Source: Ruminococcus sp.
Lineage (GTDB): Bacteria; Bacillota; Clostridia; Oscillospirales; Ruminococcaceae
Length of the DNA stretch: 64,000 nucleotides
Assembly: GCA_015066935.1 (NCBI GenBank)
Contig: SVNK01000002.1
Span: forward strand, 248,001-312,000
Reading direction: 5' to 3'
Every line of letters begins with the position of its first letter. The stretch's first letter is position 1. Of the stretch, positions 24,394 through 34,057 are shown piece by piece. Position numbers and translations under genes: made by a program. The notes below the pieces were generated by a model. It saw nothing but the letters and a program-made list of their open reading frames with translations, did no database searches and was not told the origin of the DNA.

Positions 24394-25515
24394 TCAGATT
24401 TTTCCGTTTTTACCGATATACAGCGGATACGTTTCCGAACCCATAAGCACTTTTTCGTTGCTTATTTCAACGTTCTTATCTGTAATTACTGAGGTAATGC
24501 TGCATTTGCTGCCGATTTTTGTTCCCTGCAACAGTACTGAATCCTTGACAACGGTGTCCTTTCCGATTTTTACGCCTCTGAATACTACCGAGTTTTCTAC
24601 TGTACCTTCAATTATGCATCCGTCGGCAATAAGTGAATTCTTGATGTTCGATTCAAGACCGTATTTTGCGGGACCGTTGTCTCCGATTTTTGTAAATACA
24701 GGAACATTCTTCTTGAACAGCGCATTTCTTGTATCGGTATCAAGAAGCATTTTATTTGCATTATAGTAACTCTGAACACTGTCGATTTTTGTAAAGAAAT
24801 CGTTATGCTCGTAACCCATGATCTTATATTTGTTCTTGCTTCCCTGGAGGATTTCACGGGTGAAACTGAACTGGTTGCGGCTTGTAGCTTCAGAAACTAT
24901 TTTCTTAAGGAAATCCTTATTTACTATCATCATTTCAAGCCACATATTACACGGACCGGCAATCTGCGGGTCTACGAGAACGTCTTTGAGATAGTTGTTT
25001 TCGTCGAATTCAAGCAATGTTGCACATCTGTTCTTTTCGCAGTCATAGAAGCTTTTACTGTAAATGAGAGTTATGTCGGCATTTGAATTCATATGCTGCT
25101 TGAGTACAGGATTGAAATTTATTGTTGTGATCACATCACAGTTTGTAAGAATCACGTTGCTTGCTTTTGAATGTTCAACAAAACTCCATACGTTATTTAA
25201 AGCGTCGAGTCTGCCTTTATAGATTCCACCTGTCTGACTGTATGGCGGAAGAAGATGAAGTCCGCCTTTTTTACGGGAAAGGTCCCAGTCTCTTCCTGAG
25301 CCGAGGTGATCAAGCAGTGAACCGTAATTTGATTTTGTTATTACTCCGACCTCAGATACATTCGAGTTTACAAGGTTTGATAACGGGAAATCTATAAGAC
25401 GATAGCGTCCTCCAAAGGGAATAGAGCCCATTGTTCTCTGCTTTGTGAGTTCGCTTACATATGAATCATGCATACTTGCAAAAATCAGTCCTAAAACATT
25501 ATAATTAACACTCAT
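24394..25515 (-). CDS. glgD: Glucose-1-phosphate adenylyltransferase regulatory subunit GlgD
   Basis: 373 aa from the ATG at 25515 (AAGGAG upstream; the open frame extends 17 codons further without a ribosome site). It has the ADP-glucose pyrophosphorylase fold with [19 protein letters not shown] and a C-terminal left-handed beta-helix. The GGxGxRL nucleotide loop of GlgC is replaced (LGLIFASMHDSYVSE), as in GlgD. In Firmicutes GlgD pairs with GlgC and modulates activity. It is 16 nt after glgC. Confidence 0.95.
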   Translation of the reverse strand: MSVNYNVLGLIFASMHDSYVSELTKQRTMGSIPFGGRYRLIDFPLSNLVNSNVSEVGVITKSNYGSLLDHLGSGRDWDLSRKKGGLHLLPPYSQTGGIYKGRLDALNNVWSFVEHSKASNVILTNCDVITTINFNPVLKQHMNSNADITLIYSKSFYDCEKNRCATLLEFDENNYLKDVLVDPQIAGPCNMWLEMMIVNKDFLKKIVSEATSRNQFSFTREILQGSKNKYKIMGYEHNDFFTKIDSVQSYYNANKMLLDTDTRNALFKKNVPVFTKIGDNGPAKYGLESNIKNSLIADGCIIEGTVENSVVFRGVKIGKDTVVKDSVLLQGTKIGSKCSITSVITDKNVEISNEKVLMGSETYPLYIGKNGKI

Positions 25516-25531
25516 ACCATATCTCCTTCCG

Positions 25532-26758
25532 TCAGATGCTTTCGCCGACGATCTGCTTAGGTTCAACGTATTTACCGCTTGAAACGGTTACGTTGTGTCC
25601 GACAACCGCAATACCCCAGTCATCACGGTTTTCGATATTTTCCGGACTTGTTCCGACCTGTGAACCGCCCTCGATAACCGAATCCTCACCTACAATTGCA
25701 TATTCTACAACTGCTCCTGATTTGATTACAGCTCCTGGCATAATTATACTGTAGTTGACGGTTGCACCTTCTTCAATGGTAACTCCGGAGAAAAGAACGG
25801 AAAAATCAACAGTTCCGTCAATTGTACTTCCTTCGGCTATCATTGAATTTTCAATGTTCGCATTGTCGCCGATATACTGCGGAGGCATATAGCTGCTTCT
25901 TGAATATATTCTCCAGCTCTTATCATAGAGGTCAAGCGGAATGCTCGGACTCAGAAGATCCATATTTGCTTCCCAGAGGGAATCAAGGGTTCCTACGTCC
26001 TTCCAGTAGCCCTCAAACTCATAAGCAAACAGACGCTGCTTATCACGAAGCATGGATGTAATGATATCTTTTCCGAAGTCCTTTGACCACGGTTCACCAT
26101 TATCACGTTTTGCGTTTGCATCATTTTCATTTTCTATAAGGTATTTACGGAGCTTCGACCATGTGAATACATAAATTCCCATTGATGCAAGAGTTGACTT
26201 CGGCTCCTTTGGCTTTTCTACGAAGTCTGTAACCTGATTATGCTCATCACATATCATGATTCCGAAACGTGACGCTTCGGCTCTCGGAACGTCTATTACG
26301 GAAATAGTGCAATCGGCATCATTGGCAATATGGTAATCAACCATCTTTGAATAGTCCATTTTATATATGTGGTCACCGCCGAGAACGATAACGTACTCGG
26401 GGTCATAACGCTCAATAAAACGCATATTCTGGTAGATTGCGTTTGCCGTTCCTTCATACCATGAGGCACCCGACTGTGTTTCATAAGGCGGAAGAACATG
26501 TACTCCTCCGTTCATTTTATCGAGGTCCCATGGCTGACCGTTTCCGATGTATTCATTCAGAACAAGAGGCTGATACTGGGTAAGAACTCCGACAGTATCA
26601 ATTCCCGAATTTGTACAGTTTGAGAGCGGGAAATCTATAAGACGGTATTTTCCGCCGTAAGGTACGGCTGGTTTTGCCACATTTTTTGTAAGTGCATAAA
26701 GTCGGCTGCCCTGTCCGCCCGCAAGCAGCATTGCAACACATTTCTTTTTGGTATTCAT
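25532..26758 (-). CDS. glgC: Glucose-1-phosphate adenylyltransferase GlgC
   Basis: 408-aa catalytic subunit making ADP-glucose from glucose 1-phosphate and ATP. It has the nucleotide loop [13 protein letters not shown], the substrate-binding [14 protein letters not shown], the metal site [18 protein letters not shown] and a C-terminal beta-helix. ATG at 26758. It lies between glgB and glgD in the operon. Confidence 0.96.
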   Translation of the reverse strand: MNTKKKCVAMLLAGGQGSRLYALTKNVAKPAVPYGGKYRLIDFPLSNCTNSGIDTVGVLTQYQPLVLNEYIGNGQPWDLDKMNGGVHVLPPYETQSGASWYEGTANAIYQNMRFIERYDPEYVIVLGGDHIYKMDYSKMVDYHIANDADCTISVIDVPRAEASRFGIMICDEHNQVTDFVEKPKEPKSTLASMGIYVFTWSKLRKYLIENENDANAKRDNGEPWSKDFGKDIITSMLRDKQRLFAYEFEGYWKDVGTLDSLWEANMDLLSPSIPLDLYDKSWRIYSRSSYMPPQYIGDNANIENSMIAEGSTIDGTVDFSVLFSGVTIEEGATVNYSIIMPGAVIKSGAVVEYAIVGEDSVIEGGSQVGTSPENIENRDDWGIAVVGHNVTVSSGKYVEPKQIVGESI

Positions 26759-26836
26759 AATACTCCTCCTATGTTGTGCATATTGGTACTCCCCTGCTGA
26801 TTGTATATTTTTATGGCAGCGGAGTGAAATCTCTGT

Positions 26837-28816
26837 TTATTCAGCTTTTTTGGTACGTCTGCATCTGGCAGATGTTTTCTCGGAACCTGTCGGTTTTTCT
26901 GCATCTTTTTTAGGTGCACGTTTTTTTACAGGCTGAAATTTAAGATAGATAACCGAAAGCGGTGCAAGGGTCATGGAAATACTGTTATCAAATCCGTGCA
27001 TAGGCTTATTCTCGGTTTTAAATGACTTTTCTGTGATTCCTGAACCGCCGAATTCAGCTGCGTCTGTATTGAATACAACCTTATAGCGTCCTTTTAACGG
27101 AACACCGATTCTGTAATCATTACGCTCAACCGGTACGAAATTGCATACTGCAACGATTTCATCACCGTTATCGTCGATACGTCTGAAAGCGATTACACTC
27201 TGTTTGTAATCATCGTTGGAAATCCAGCTGAATCCTCCCCACGAATCGTCGTTCTGCCATAACGGAGAATTCTCCTTATAGAATTTATTCAGTTCAGCCG
27301 AGAAGTTCTGGAGATTCCTGTGCGAATCAAATTCCATGAGATTCCAATCAAGCTGTGTCTGATAATTCCATTCGTTCATCTGACCGAATTCCTGTCCCAT
27401 AAAGAGCAGCTTCTTTCCGGGATGAGCCATCATATAGGCGAGAAAAGCACGATATGATGCGAATTTCTGATCATATTCACCGGGCATTTTGTTGATCATG
27501 GAGCACTTTCCATACACTACTTCGTCATGCGAAATGGGAAGGATGTAGTTCTCTGAAAAGGCATAGAAAAATGAGAATGTAAGCTTGTCATGATTGAATG
27601 AACGATATATTGGATCAAGTGACATATAACTGAGCATATCATTCATCCAGCCCATATTCCATTTGAAATTGAATCCGAGTCCGCCTATGTCGGTAGGCTT
27701 TGTAACGAGAGGCCATGCTGTTGATTCTTCTGCAATCATAAGAGCGTGAGGATGCTTCGAAAATACGGCTTCATTGAGGTGCTTTAGGAACTCCACAGCT
27801 TCAAGATTGTCGTTTCCGCCGTAGATATTTGCGACCCATTCGCCGTCCCTGCGGTCGTAATCGAGATAGAGCATTGATGCAACTGCATCAACTCTCAGTC
27901 CGTCCACATGGAATTCATCAAACCAGTAGTTTGCACTTGAAATCAGGAAAGAGCATACTTCTGCCTTGCCGTAGTCAAAGACTCTTGTTCCCCATGCTTT
28001 ATGTTCTCTCTTACGTTCATCTGTATATTCATAGCAGCATGTTCCGTCAAATTCATACAGACCTGCCTCGTCCTTGGGGAAGTGTGCAGGTACCCAGTCA
28101 AGGATGACTCCGATCTGAGCTTCGTGGAACATATCGACCATTTTTCGGAAGTCGTCAGGAGTACCGTATCGTGAGGTAGGAGCAAAATATCCTGTAACCT
28201 GATATCCCCATGAACCGTCGAAAGGATACTCGGTCAGAGGCATAAATTCAATATGAGTATATGACATTTTTTTCAGGTAAGGAATAATATGGTTTGCAAA
28301 AGAAATATAGTCGATAAAGTCACGATTATCGTCTTTTTTCCATGAAGCGAGATGGACTTCATAGATATTTACAGGACTTTTATATATGCTCTTCTTTTGC
28401 TGATCATCATACCACTTACTGTCATTCCATTCATAATTGCTTTCATATATTTTGGAAGCTGTTCCCGGACGGGTTTCAAAATGATTTGCATATGGATCGG
28501 ATTTCAGAAGTGTCCGGCCATCAGCTGTAGTAATGCAGTATTTATAAGCATCAAACTGCGATAGACCTTTGATTTCTGTTTCCCAGATACCGTCAGCAAT
28601 AAGTTTCATCGGATTGGAAGTTTTATTCCAGTCGTTAAAATCCCCGACTACAGAAACGGCTTCAGCTCTGGGTGCCCATACACGAAAGACATGGACCTTT
28701 CCACGGCCTTTCTTTTTTGAATGAACACCGAAAAATTTATATGATTCATAATTTTTTCCTTGATAAAACAGATACAAGGGGAAATCATTTGAATTGGAAT
28801 TATTGTTAACAGCCAT
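26837..28816 (-). CDS. glgB: 1,4-alpha-glucan branching enzyme GlgB
   Basis: 659 aa from the ATG at 28816 (AAAGGAGG upstream; the open frame extends 57 codons further with no support). It has an N-terminal CBM48 (FRVWAPRAEAVSVVGDFNDW) and a GH13 barrel with nucleophile Asp in GLRVDAVASM, acid/base Glu in MIAEEST and the third acid in PISHDEV. The Lys/Arg-rich tail (about the last 30 residues) is unusual and probably disordered. First gene of the glycogen operon. Confidence 0.96.
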   Translation of the reverse strand: MAVNNNSNSNDFPLYLFYQGKNYESYKFFGVHSKKKGRGKVHVFRVWAPRAEAVSVVGDFNDWNKTSNPMKLIADGIWETEIKGLSQFDAYKYCITTADGRTLLKSDPYANHFETRPGTASKIYESNYEWNDSKWYDDQQKKSIYKSPVNIYEVHLASWKKDDNRDFIDYISFANHIIPYLKKMSYTHIEFMPLTEYPFDGSWGYQVTGYFAPTSRYGTPDDFRKMVDMFHEAQIGVILDWVPAHFPKDEAGLYEFDGTCCYEYTDERKREHKAWGTRVFDYGKAEVCSFLISSANYWFDEFHVDGLRVDAVASMLYLDYDRRDGEWVANIYGGNDNLEAVEFLKHLNEAVFSKHPHALMIAEESTAWPLVTKPTDIGGLGFNFKWNMGWMNDMLSYMSLDPIYRSFNHDKLTFSFFYAFSENYILPISHDEVVYGKCSMINKMPGEYDQKFASYRAFLAYMMAHPGKKLLFMGQEFGQMNEWNYQTQLDWNLMEFDSHRNLQNFSAELNKFYKENSPLWQNDDSWGGFSWISNDDYKQSVIAFRRIDDNGDEIVAVCNFVPVERNDYRIGVPLKGRYKVVFNTDAAEFGGSGITEKSFKTENKPMHGFDNSISMTLAPLSVIYLKFQPVKKRAPKKDAEKPTGSEKTSARCRRTKKAE

Positions 28817-28841
28817 AAATTTAGCCTCCTTTGCTATTATC

Positions 28842-28870
28842 ATTTTAACAGAAATGGCAAAATTATTCAA
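28842..28870 (-). promoter_or_regulatory. Promoter of the glycogen operon
   Basis: On the minus strand TTGAAT (28865-28870), 17 bp, TAAAAT (28842-28847), about 26 bp upstream of the glgB ATG. Confidence 0.6.
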
Positions 28871-28995
28871 GTATTTTTTAAATTCTATTATAAATTTCAG
28901 ACAATACGCTAATTTTTTATGCTGTTTTTTGTGCATGATGATAATTTTATGATAAAATAAATATATAAGGATTGTTAAATTGCACACATGATGAA

Positions 28996-31236
28996 TTAAT
29001 TAATTGTGTTAAGTTTTATTCCGATTACTGTGACATCGTCATCATGTGAATCATGCTTGAAAACAGTCGATTTTGCGTAGATTTCATCCACAATCAACTT
29101 TAAATCGTCGCCCTGCAGCAAAAGTTCACGTATGAATTTGTACTCGTTCTCGCTTATCCCGTCAGAGAGCATTATGATTATGTCGCCTTCTTCAAAAGCA
29201 TAGCTTCCGGTAAATATTTCAGAACGCTCGTAAATACCGATTGGAAATGACGAAGATGATACCTTCATTATTCCACCGTCATGACGTATAAGTGTTGCGG
29301 AAGCTCCGGATTTGATTATTGTAAGTTCACCTGTATCAAGGTCGATTCTTGCGGCGTCAAGTGTAGCGAATGCTTCGTTTCCGGATTTTGCAAACATTAC
29401 CGAATTTATTAGTTTAACTGCCGATTTGTAGTCTATACCGCTGTTTATAAGTCTGCGGAAGAGTTTTACAACCATTCCTGATTCAAGTGCAGCTGCTTTT
29501 CCGCTTCCCATACCGTCTGAGAGGACGATATAACTGATTCCTGTACCGTCTCCGAATACATGTGATGTATCACCGTTTTGTCCGTTATTTTCTGCACTCA
29601 TAGAAACTCCGTATACTTCAAGTGCGTATTTCGGATGTTCAAACAGACGTATTCTTACTTCTTCACCTGAATTTACGGGTTCGGAAGCTGCAAGCGGAAT
29701 ATGAAGCTCATCTGATACAAGGTCACAGATTCTTATAACTTCTTCGGAGTGTTCGCTGCCTGAGAAATAGAGTTCTATAAGGAGTCTTTCAGATGAATTG
29801 TAACACGCCGTTACACTGTTAGGATTAATATTGAATTTTTCAAGTTTGTTTCTTACTTTCCGTGCTGTTTCATCTGAGAAACGAAGTTCTGGCTGATGTC
29901 CTGCCTTTCCGATTACTTCTTCGATTATTTTTATCAGTTCAAGAAGCAGTTTCCTTCTTTCCGAAAAACGCATTTCAATGAGTCTTGTCACAGCGTTTTC
30001 GTGCGATGTTTTCTCAAGAAGACGGATAATTTCGGGTTTGTGCAGACATTCCTCAAGTTCATACGGGAACTTCTCTTCCGATATTTCGCTCATTACTGAG
30101 ACTTTTCTGAATCCGTCAGACGTTTTTCCGCTTTCATTCTTCCAGCAGGCAAGACGTCTATGACATCCGGTGCAAACTTCTTTGCATATTCCGTTTATGT
30201 TATTATTGACATCTGAGTCACTTGATAATATATCCGAAAGCTTTGCATACTGGCGACGTACATCTCTTACAGAATCCGACAGAAATTTCATGCGTTTATC
30301 CATAAGAGCCAATGTGCCTGAATTCACATCTGTTTCCGTTTTTATCAGTCTGTCGGAAAAATATGGTGCTGAAGCTGAAAACAGTAATGCTCCGAGTAAA
30401 AGATTCAGCATCGTATCTATGCTGTCGGAGGAGGCTCCGGAAAGTACCGTAAGCATAAAGCTGACAGCAAGGAAAATCATAGCCGAGGTCGTATGCTTCC
30501 GGTTATCTGCGTAACCTGTAATTATTCCCGAAACAGGCAGCAGAACAACCGCCATGCCGATTTCTTCAGATGCGAGAAATGCTCCGCATGCTGCAAGCGA
30601 ACCGCATAATGCTCCCCCACTGCATCCGTATCTGTATGACGCAATAAGTGTAATAAAAATCCCCATAATTGCTCCGAGGTTTATTAAGGGGAGTTCTATT
30701 GTGCATAAGGCTGCGATTGATAAGGTATAAACAACTGCATATGAGTATCCTTTGACTGTGGTGAAATCTGCAACAAATCTGTTATTGAGTCCCTGTATTA
30801 CAGTTGAAAGTGAAAATGCTCCGATGCCTGCAATGATTCCGTAGATAATATAGAAAATCAGTTTATAGAAAACTTCTCCTATGATTGCTGAGACTGCTGC
30901 TCCCGATGCGATTATGCTCATAGCTGTTGTAAAACCGCAAAGTCTGGGGTCTTTTTTTGTTTCCGAGAACAATTTGATAATCATTATCAATATAAGCGAA
31001 GATATTTTAATTATATTCTTCCCGACACTTCTCATAAATATACTATGTATAATGCTTCCTGTCAATATGGCTGTTGCTGACGGCAGTCCGAGTGCTCCTG
31101 CTGCGGAAATGTCAGCGAATGATGCAACCCCTCCTATTTTTGTGTCTGCAAGGAGAAAGCCTGTCATAAACGACGCTGTGAACATCACCACTGACCCTGC
31201 AATACTGTTTTTTTGAATTTCCGATAATTTCAACAT
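28996..31236 (-). CDS. spoIIE: Stage II sporulation protein E (SpoIIE phosphatase)
   Basis: 746 aa from the ATG at 31236 (GAGGTGA 5 nt upstream; a GTG at 31245 is less likely). The N-terminal third has about ten membrane helices, followed by a cytoplasmic linker and a C-terminal PP2C-type phosphatase with VLSDGMGSGKAA and IIMLSDGISE. SpoIIE localises to the polar septum and dephosphorylates SpoIIAA, releasing sigma-F in the forespore. With sigK it shows that this genome keeps early and late sporulation functions. Confidence 0.93.
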   Translation of the reverse strand: MLKLSEIQKNSIAGSVVMFTASFMTGFLLADTKIGGVASFADISAAGALGLPSATAILTGSIIHSIFMRSVGKNIIKISSLILIMIIKLFSETKKDPRLCGFTTAMSIIASGAAVSAIIGEVFYKLIFYIIYGIIAGIGAFSLSTVIQGLNNRFVADFTTVKGYSYAVVYTLSIAALCTIELPLINLGAIMGIFITLIASYRYGCSGGALCGSLAACGAFLASEEIGMAVVLLPVSGIITGYADNRKHTTSAMIFLAVSFMLTVLSGASSDSIDTMLNLLLGALLFSASAPYFSDRLIKTETDVNSGTLALMDKRMKFLSDSVRDVRRQYAKLSDILSSDSDVNNNINGICKEVCTGCHRRLACWKNESGKTSDGFRKVSVMSEISEEKFPYELEECLHKPEIIRLLEKTSHENAVTRLIEMRFSERRKLLLELIKIIEEVIGKAGHQPELRFSDETARKVRNKLEKFNINPNSVTACYNSSERLLIELYFSGSEHSEEVIRICDLVSDELHIPLAASEPVNSGEEVRIRLFEHPKYALEVYGVSMSAENNGQNGDTSHVFGDGTGISYIVLSDGMGSGKAAALESGMVVKLFRRLINSGIDYKSAVKLINSVMFAKSGNEAFATLDAARIDLDTGELTIIKSGASATLIRHDGGIMKVSSSSFPIGIYERSEIFTGSYAFEEGDIIIMLSDGISENEYKFIRELLLQGDDLKLIVDEIYAKSTVFKHDSHDDDVTVIGIKLNTIN

Positions 31237-31312
31237 CTTTGTCACCTCAATAAAAAATATATACCATTATATCATTAAGTGTGAGAAAAAAATGTCGTTT
31301 TAAAGGCATAAA

Positions 31313-31334
31313 AATACTCCCCGAAGGGAGTATT
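31313..31334 (-). terminator. Terminator of the mscS-rsmA operon
   Basis: A 9-bp stem AATACTCCC/GGGAGTATT with a tetraloop (TTCG on the minus strand), followed on the minus strand by TTTTATG. It lies just after rsmA. Confidence 0.8.
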
Positions 31335-31339
31335 CGATG

Positions 31340-32197
31340 TTATTGTTTTTTTCTGAGCTCTTTTGAAAAAGCAATAAGCTGCTCCATGTCGAGTTGTTCC
31401 ATACGGGTATTTTCCGATAGTCCGATTATGCGGAGTGCTTCATAAACGTCATCCTTGGATATGCCCATGAGTGATGATAAGGAATTTGCGGCAGTTTTTC
31501 TTCTCTGTGAAAAACCACTTTTAATCACCCTGAAGAAGAATTTCTCTTCTTCTTCGTCAAGAAGCGGTGTACCATTCGGTTCTATACGGATAACGGCTGA
31601 ATCGACATTTGGTGACGGCATAAAGCTGCCTCTTGATACGTCAAAAAGCTTCTTTACTGTTCCGTAATAGTTGACTCCGACTGTTATCGCTCCCGACTCA
31701 CGTGAGCCTACTTTTGCACACAGACGCTGTGCCGCTTCCTTCTGTACCATTACAGTGATTGATTCGACAGGAAGTCTGCTTTCAAGCAGAAGCATGATTA
31801 CAGGAGATGTTATGTAATATGGCAGGTTTGCACAGACTGCGGCTTTAAGTCCAATAAAATCCTCACGTATTATTCTGTGGAGGTCACATTTCATAACGTC
31901 CTCATTATAGATTTTCACGTTATCAAAATCAGCAAGCGTTTCATTGAGGATAGGCAGGAGTCTTGTGTCGATTTCAACGGCTGAAACCTTGTCTGCCCTT
32001 TTTGCGAGTTCGGCTGTAAGAACGCCTATTCCCGTGCCGATTTCTATCACTCCGAAGCCTTGTGACGCATTTCCGTATTCAGCGATTCTCGGACATATAT
32101 CCGGATTAATAATGAAATTTTGTCCAAGTCCTTTTGAAAAGCTGAACCCATGCCTTGAAAGTATGTCTTTTACCGTTCCGATATTTGTTAAATTCAT
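31340..32197 (-). CDS. rsmA: 16S rRNA dimethyladenosine transferase RsmA (KsgA)
   Basis: 285 aa. It dimethylates two adenines near the 16S rRNA 3' end during 30S maturation. It has LGQNFIINP, the SAM-binding EIGTGIGVLTAEL, and the catalytic NLPYYITSP (NxPY). Last gene of the operon starting at mscS, 9 nt after the small NrdD-like gene. Confidence 0.95.
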   Translation of the reverse strand: MNLTNIGTVKDILSRHGFSFSKGLGQNFIINPDICPRIAEYGNASQGFGVIEIGTGIGVLTAELAKRADKVSAVEIDTRLLPILNETLADFDNVKIYNEDVMKCDLHRIIREDFIGLKAAVCANLPYYITSPVIMLLLESRLPVESITVMVQKEAAQRLCAKVGSRESGAITVGVNYYGTVKKLFDVSRGSFMPSPNVDSAVIRIEPNGTPLLDEEEEKFFFRVIKSGFSQRRKTAANSLSSLMGISKDDVYEALRIIGLSENTRMEQLDMEQLIAFSKELRKKQ

Positions 32198-32206
32198 GTT
32201 TGTCTC

Positions 32207-32470
32207 CTATGCCTTATGACGCTGTTTGTCAGCAAATTCCTGCTGTTTGGCGTCATTGAGCTTGTCCATATTATTTACAAGGTAATCTGCTGAACGAAAA
32301 GCACGCTGGAAATCGGTGTCCTTGAAATAGACTTTTAAATCAACATATTCTCCGTCAAGTATTATATCAAGGGCATTTATCTGACGTCCCCTGTATTTTT
32401 CGCTTATGTATTTCACGTATTTATCCATCTCATGGACATTCATTGTTCCGTTGATTACATTTATTTTCAT
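32207..32470 (-). CDS. Small protein resembling short NrdD-like (anaerobic RNR-related) proteins
   Basis: 87 aa from the ATG at 32470, overlapping the preceding flavoprotein stop by 4 bp. It begins INVINGTMNVHEMDKYVKYI and includes NALDIILDGEYVDL. It resembles a small Firmicutes family often annotated as anaerobic ribonucleoside-triphosphate reductase because it shares a short C-terminal-like stretch with NrdD. It lacks the glycyl-radical site and full catalytic domain, so it is not itself a reductase. Function unknown. Confidence 0.6.
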   Translation of the reverse strand: MKINVINGTMNVHEMDKYVKYISEKYRGRQINALDIILDGEYVDLKVYFKDTDFQRAFRSADYLVNNMDKLNDAKQQEFADKQRHKA

Positions 32471-34056
32471 ACAGCACCTCCATTGAGTCTGAGTATTACT
32501 GCTTCGGCACATTTCATTCCGTCTGCTGCTGCCGAAACTATTCCTCCTGCATATCCTGCACCTTCTCCGCATGGATAGAGTCCTCTGAGTGAAACTGACT
32601 GCAGGTCCTCTCCCCTGTTTATGCGTACAGGTGAACTGCTTCGGCTTTCAACTCCTGTAAGAACGGCTCCCGAAGCGTCAAAACCCTTGATTTTTTTTCC
32701 CATTTCACGTATTCCGAGTTTCAGAGTTTCGCAGACATACGAAGGGAGATAATCAGCAATATCCGCTTTCTTTACGCCCGGACAGTATGATGGTTCTACT
32801 TTATCGGTTACTGTCTCGCCGTAAAGCTCACCGACATATGTTATCGGTGCATGATAGTCACTTCCGCCTGCAATAAAAGCTTTCTCTTCAAGCTTCTGCT
32901 GCAGATACATTCCCTCAAGTGGATGACTGCTTCCGAAGTCATCTGTATTGACTCCCACAAGCAACGCACAGTTTGAGTTCTCGGCATCACGTGCAAAACA
33001 ACTCATGCCGTTAACAGCAAGTCTGCCTGTTTCTGATGAGGCTGCCATGACATATCCGCCGGGACACATACAGAAAGTATAGAGTGTTCGTCCATTCGGG
33101 AGATGTACCGCAAGTTTGTAGTCAGCGGCTTTAAGTGCGGGATGACCGGCAGAATCACCGTACATCGCCTTGTCTATATCACTTCTGCGATGCTCGATAC
33201 GAACTCCTACAGCAAAATTCTTCTGTGAAAGCTCAATTTTTTCACTGTAAAGAAGCTCAAAAATATCTCTTGCACTATGTCCTGCCGCAAGTATAAGACT
33301 GTCGGTTTCGATTTCGTGCATGCCGCTTTCGTCACTGTAAATAACAGATGTCAGGTCGTTTCCGTTTCTTGTGAATCCGCACATTTTAGCACCGAAACGA
33401 ACCTCTCCGCCAAGTGAGATTACTTTCTTTCTCAGATTCTTTACGACATCTATCAGCTTATCTGTTCCTATATGAGGCTTTGCCGAGTAAAGTATCTCTT
33501 CAGGTGCACCGAATTCCGCAAGTTTTTCAAAAATCCATCCGATTCGTTTGTCCTTGATTCCCGTTGTCAGTTTTCCGTCGGAGAATGTGCCTGCACCGCC
33601 TTCGCCGAACTGTACATTTGATTCTGTATCAAGTTTTCCCGTTCTGCGGAATTCTTCAACGGTTTTGCAGCGTGTATCCACATCCTCGCCACGTTCAAGA
33701 ACTATGGGACGAGCTCCTGACATCGCAAGTACAAGTGCCGCAAACATTCCGGCAGGTCCGAAGCCTGCTATTACGGGACGCTTTCCGTATCTGACTGCCG
33801 TCGGGACTGTATATGTGTATTTTTCGGTCTTCACGGCATTTTTTATTGTTTTAAGCAGTCTGTTCTCGTCGGAAGATTCTATATCTACCGAAATTGAAAA
33901 ATGTACGTCGGTTTTTTTTCGTGCATCGACAGATTTTCTGGAAAGTCTGATGTTTTTTATGTGTTTTGTGTTGAGTCGGTATTTTTTCACGCAGAATTCC
34001 GTAAGGTCGGAAAAGTCAAAATCAAGCGGAACCTTTATACCGTTTATTCTAATCAT
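32467..34056 (-). CDS. FAD-dependent dehydrogenase, uncharacterised
   Basis: 529 aa from the ATG at 34056 (GGAGG upstream; the open frame extends 57 codons further). It has an N-terminal 90-residue region, then the dinucleotide-binding GFGPAGMFAALVLA (about residues 98-111), then VQFGEGGAGTFSDGKL, and a C-terminal GEGAGYAGGIVSAAADG FAD contact. This is the conserved COG2509-type flavoprotein family of unknown substrate. It begins immediately after the HI0933-type gene. Confidence 0.85.
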   Translation of the reverse strand: MIRINGIKVPLDFDFSDLTEFCVKKYRLNTKHIKNIRLSRKSVDARKKTDVHFSISVDIESSDENRLLKTIKNAVKTEKYTYTVPTAVRYGKRPVIAGFGPAGMFAALVLAMSGARPIVLERGEDVDTRCKTVEEFRRTGKLDTESNVQFGEGGAGTFSDGKLTTGIKDKRIGWIFEKLAEFGAPEEILYSAKPHIGTDKLIDVVKNLRKKVISLGGEVRFGAKMCGFTRNGNDLTSVIYSDESGMHEIETDSLILAAGHSARDIFELLYSEKIELSQKNFAVGVRIEHRRSDIDKAMYGDSAGHPALKAADYKLAVHLPNGRTLYTFCMCPGGYVMAASSETGRLAVNGMSCFARDAENSNCALLVGVNTDDFGSSHPLEGMYLQQKLEEKAFIAGGSDYHAPITYVGELYGETVTDKVEPSYCPGVKKADIADYLPSYVCETLKLGIREMGKKIKGFDASGAVLTGVESRSSSPVRINRGEDLQSVSLRGLYPCGEGAGYAGGIVSAAADGMKCAEAVILRLNGGAV

Positions 34057-34057
34057 T

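Noticed and set aside
31240-31300. Spo0A box in front of spoIIE
   Set aside because: Only a CGACA core matches the consensus and no convincing -35 spacing was found, so no regulatory site is claimed.
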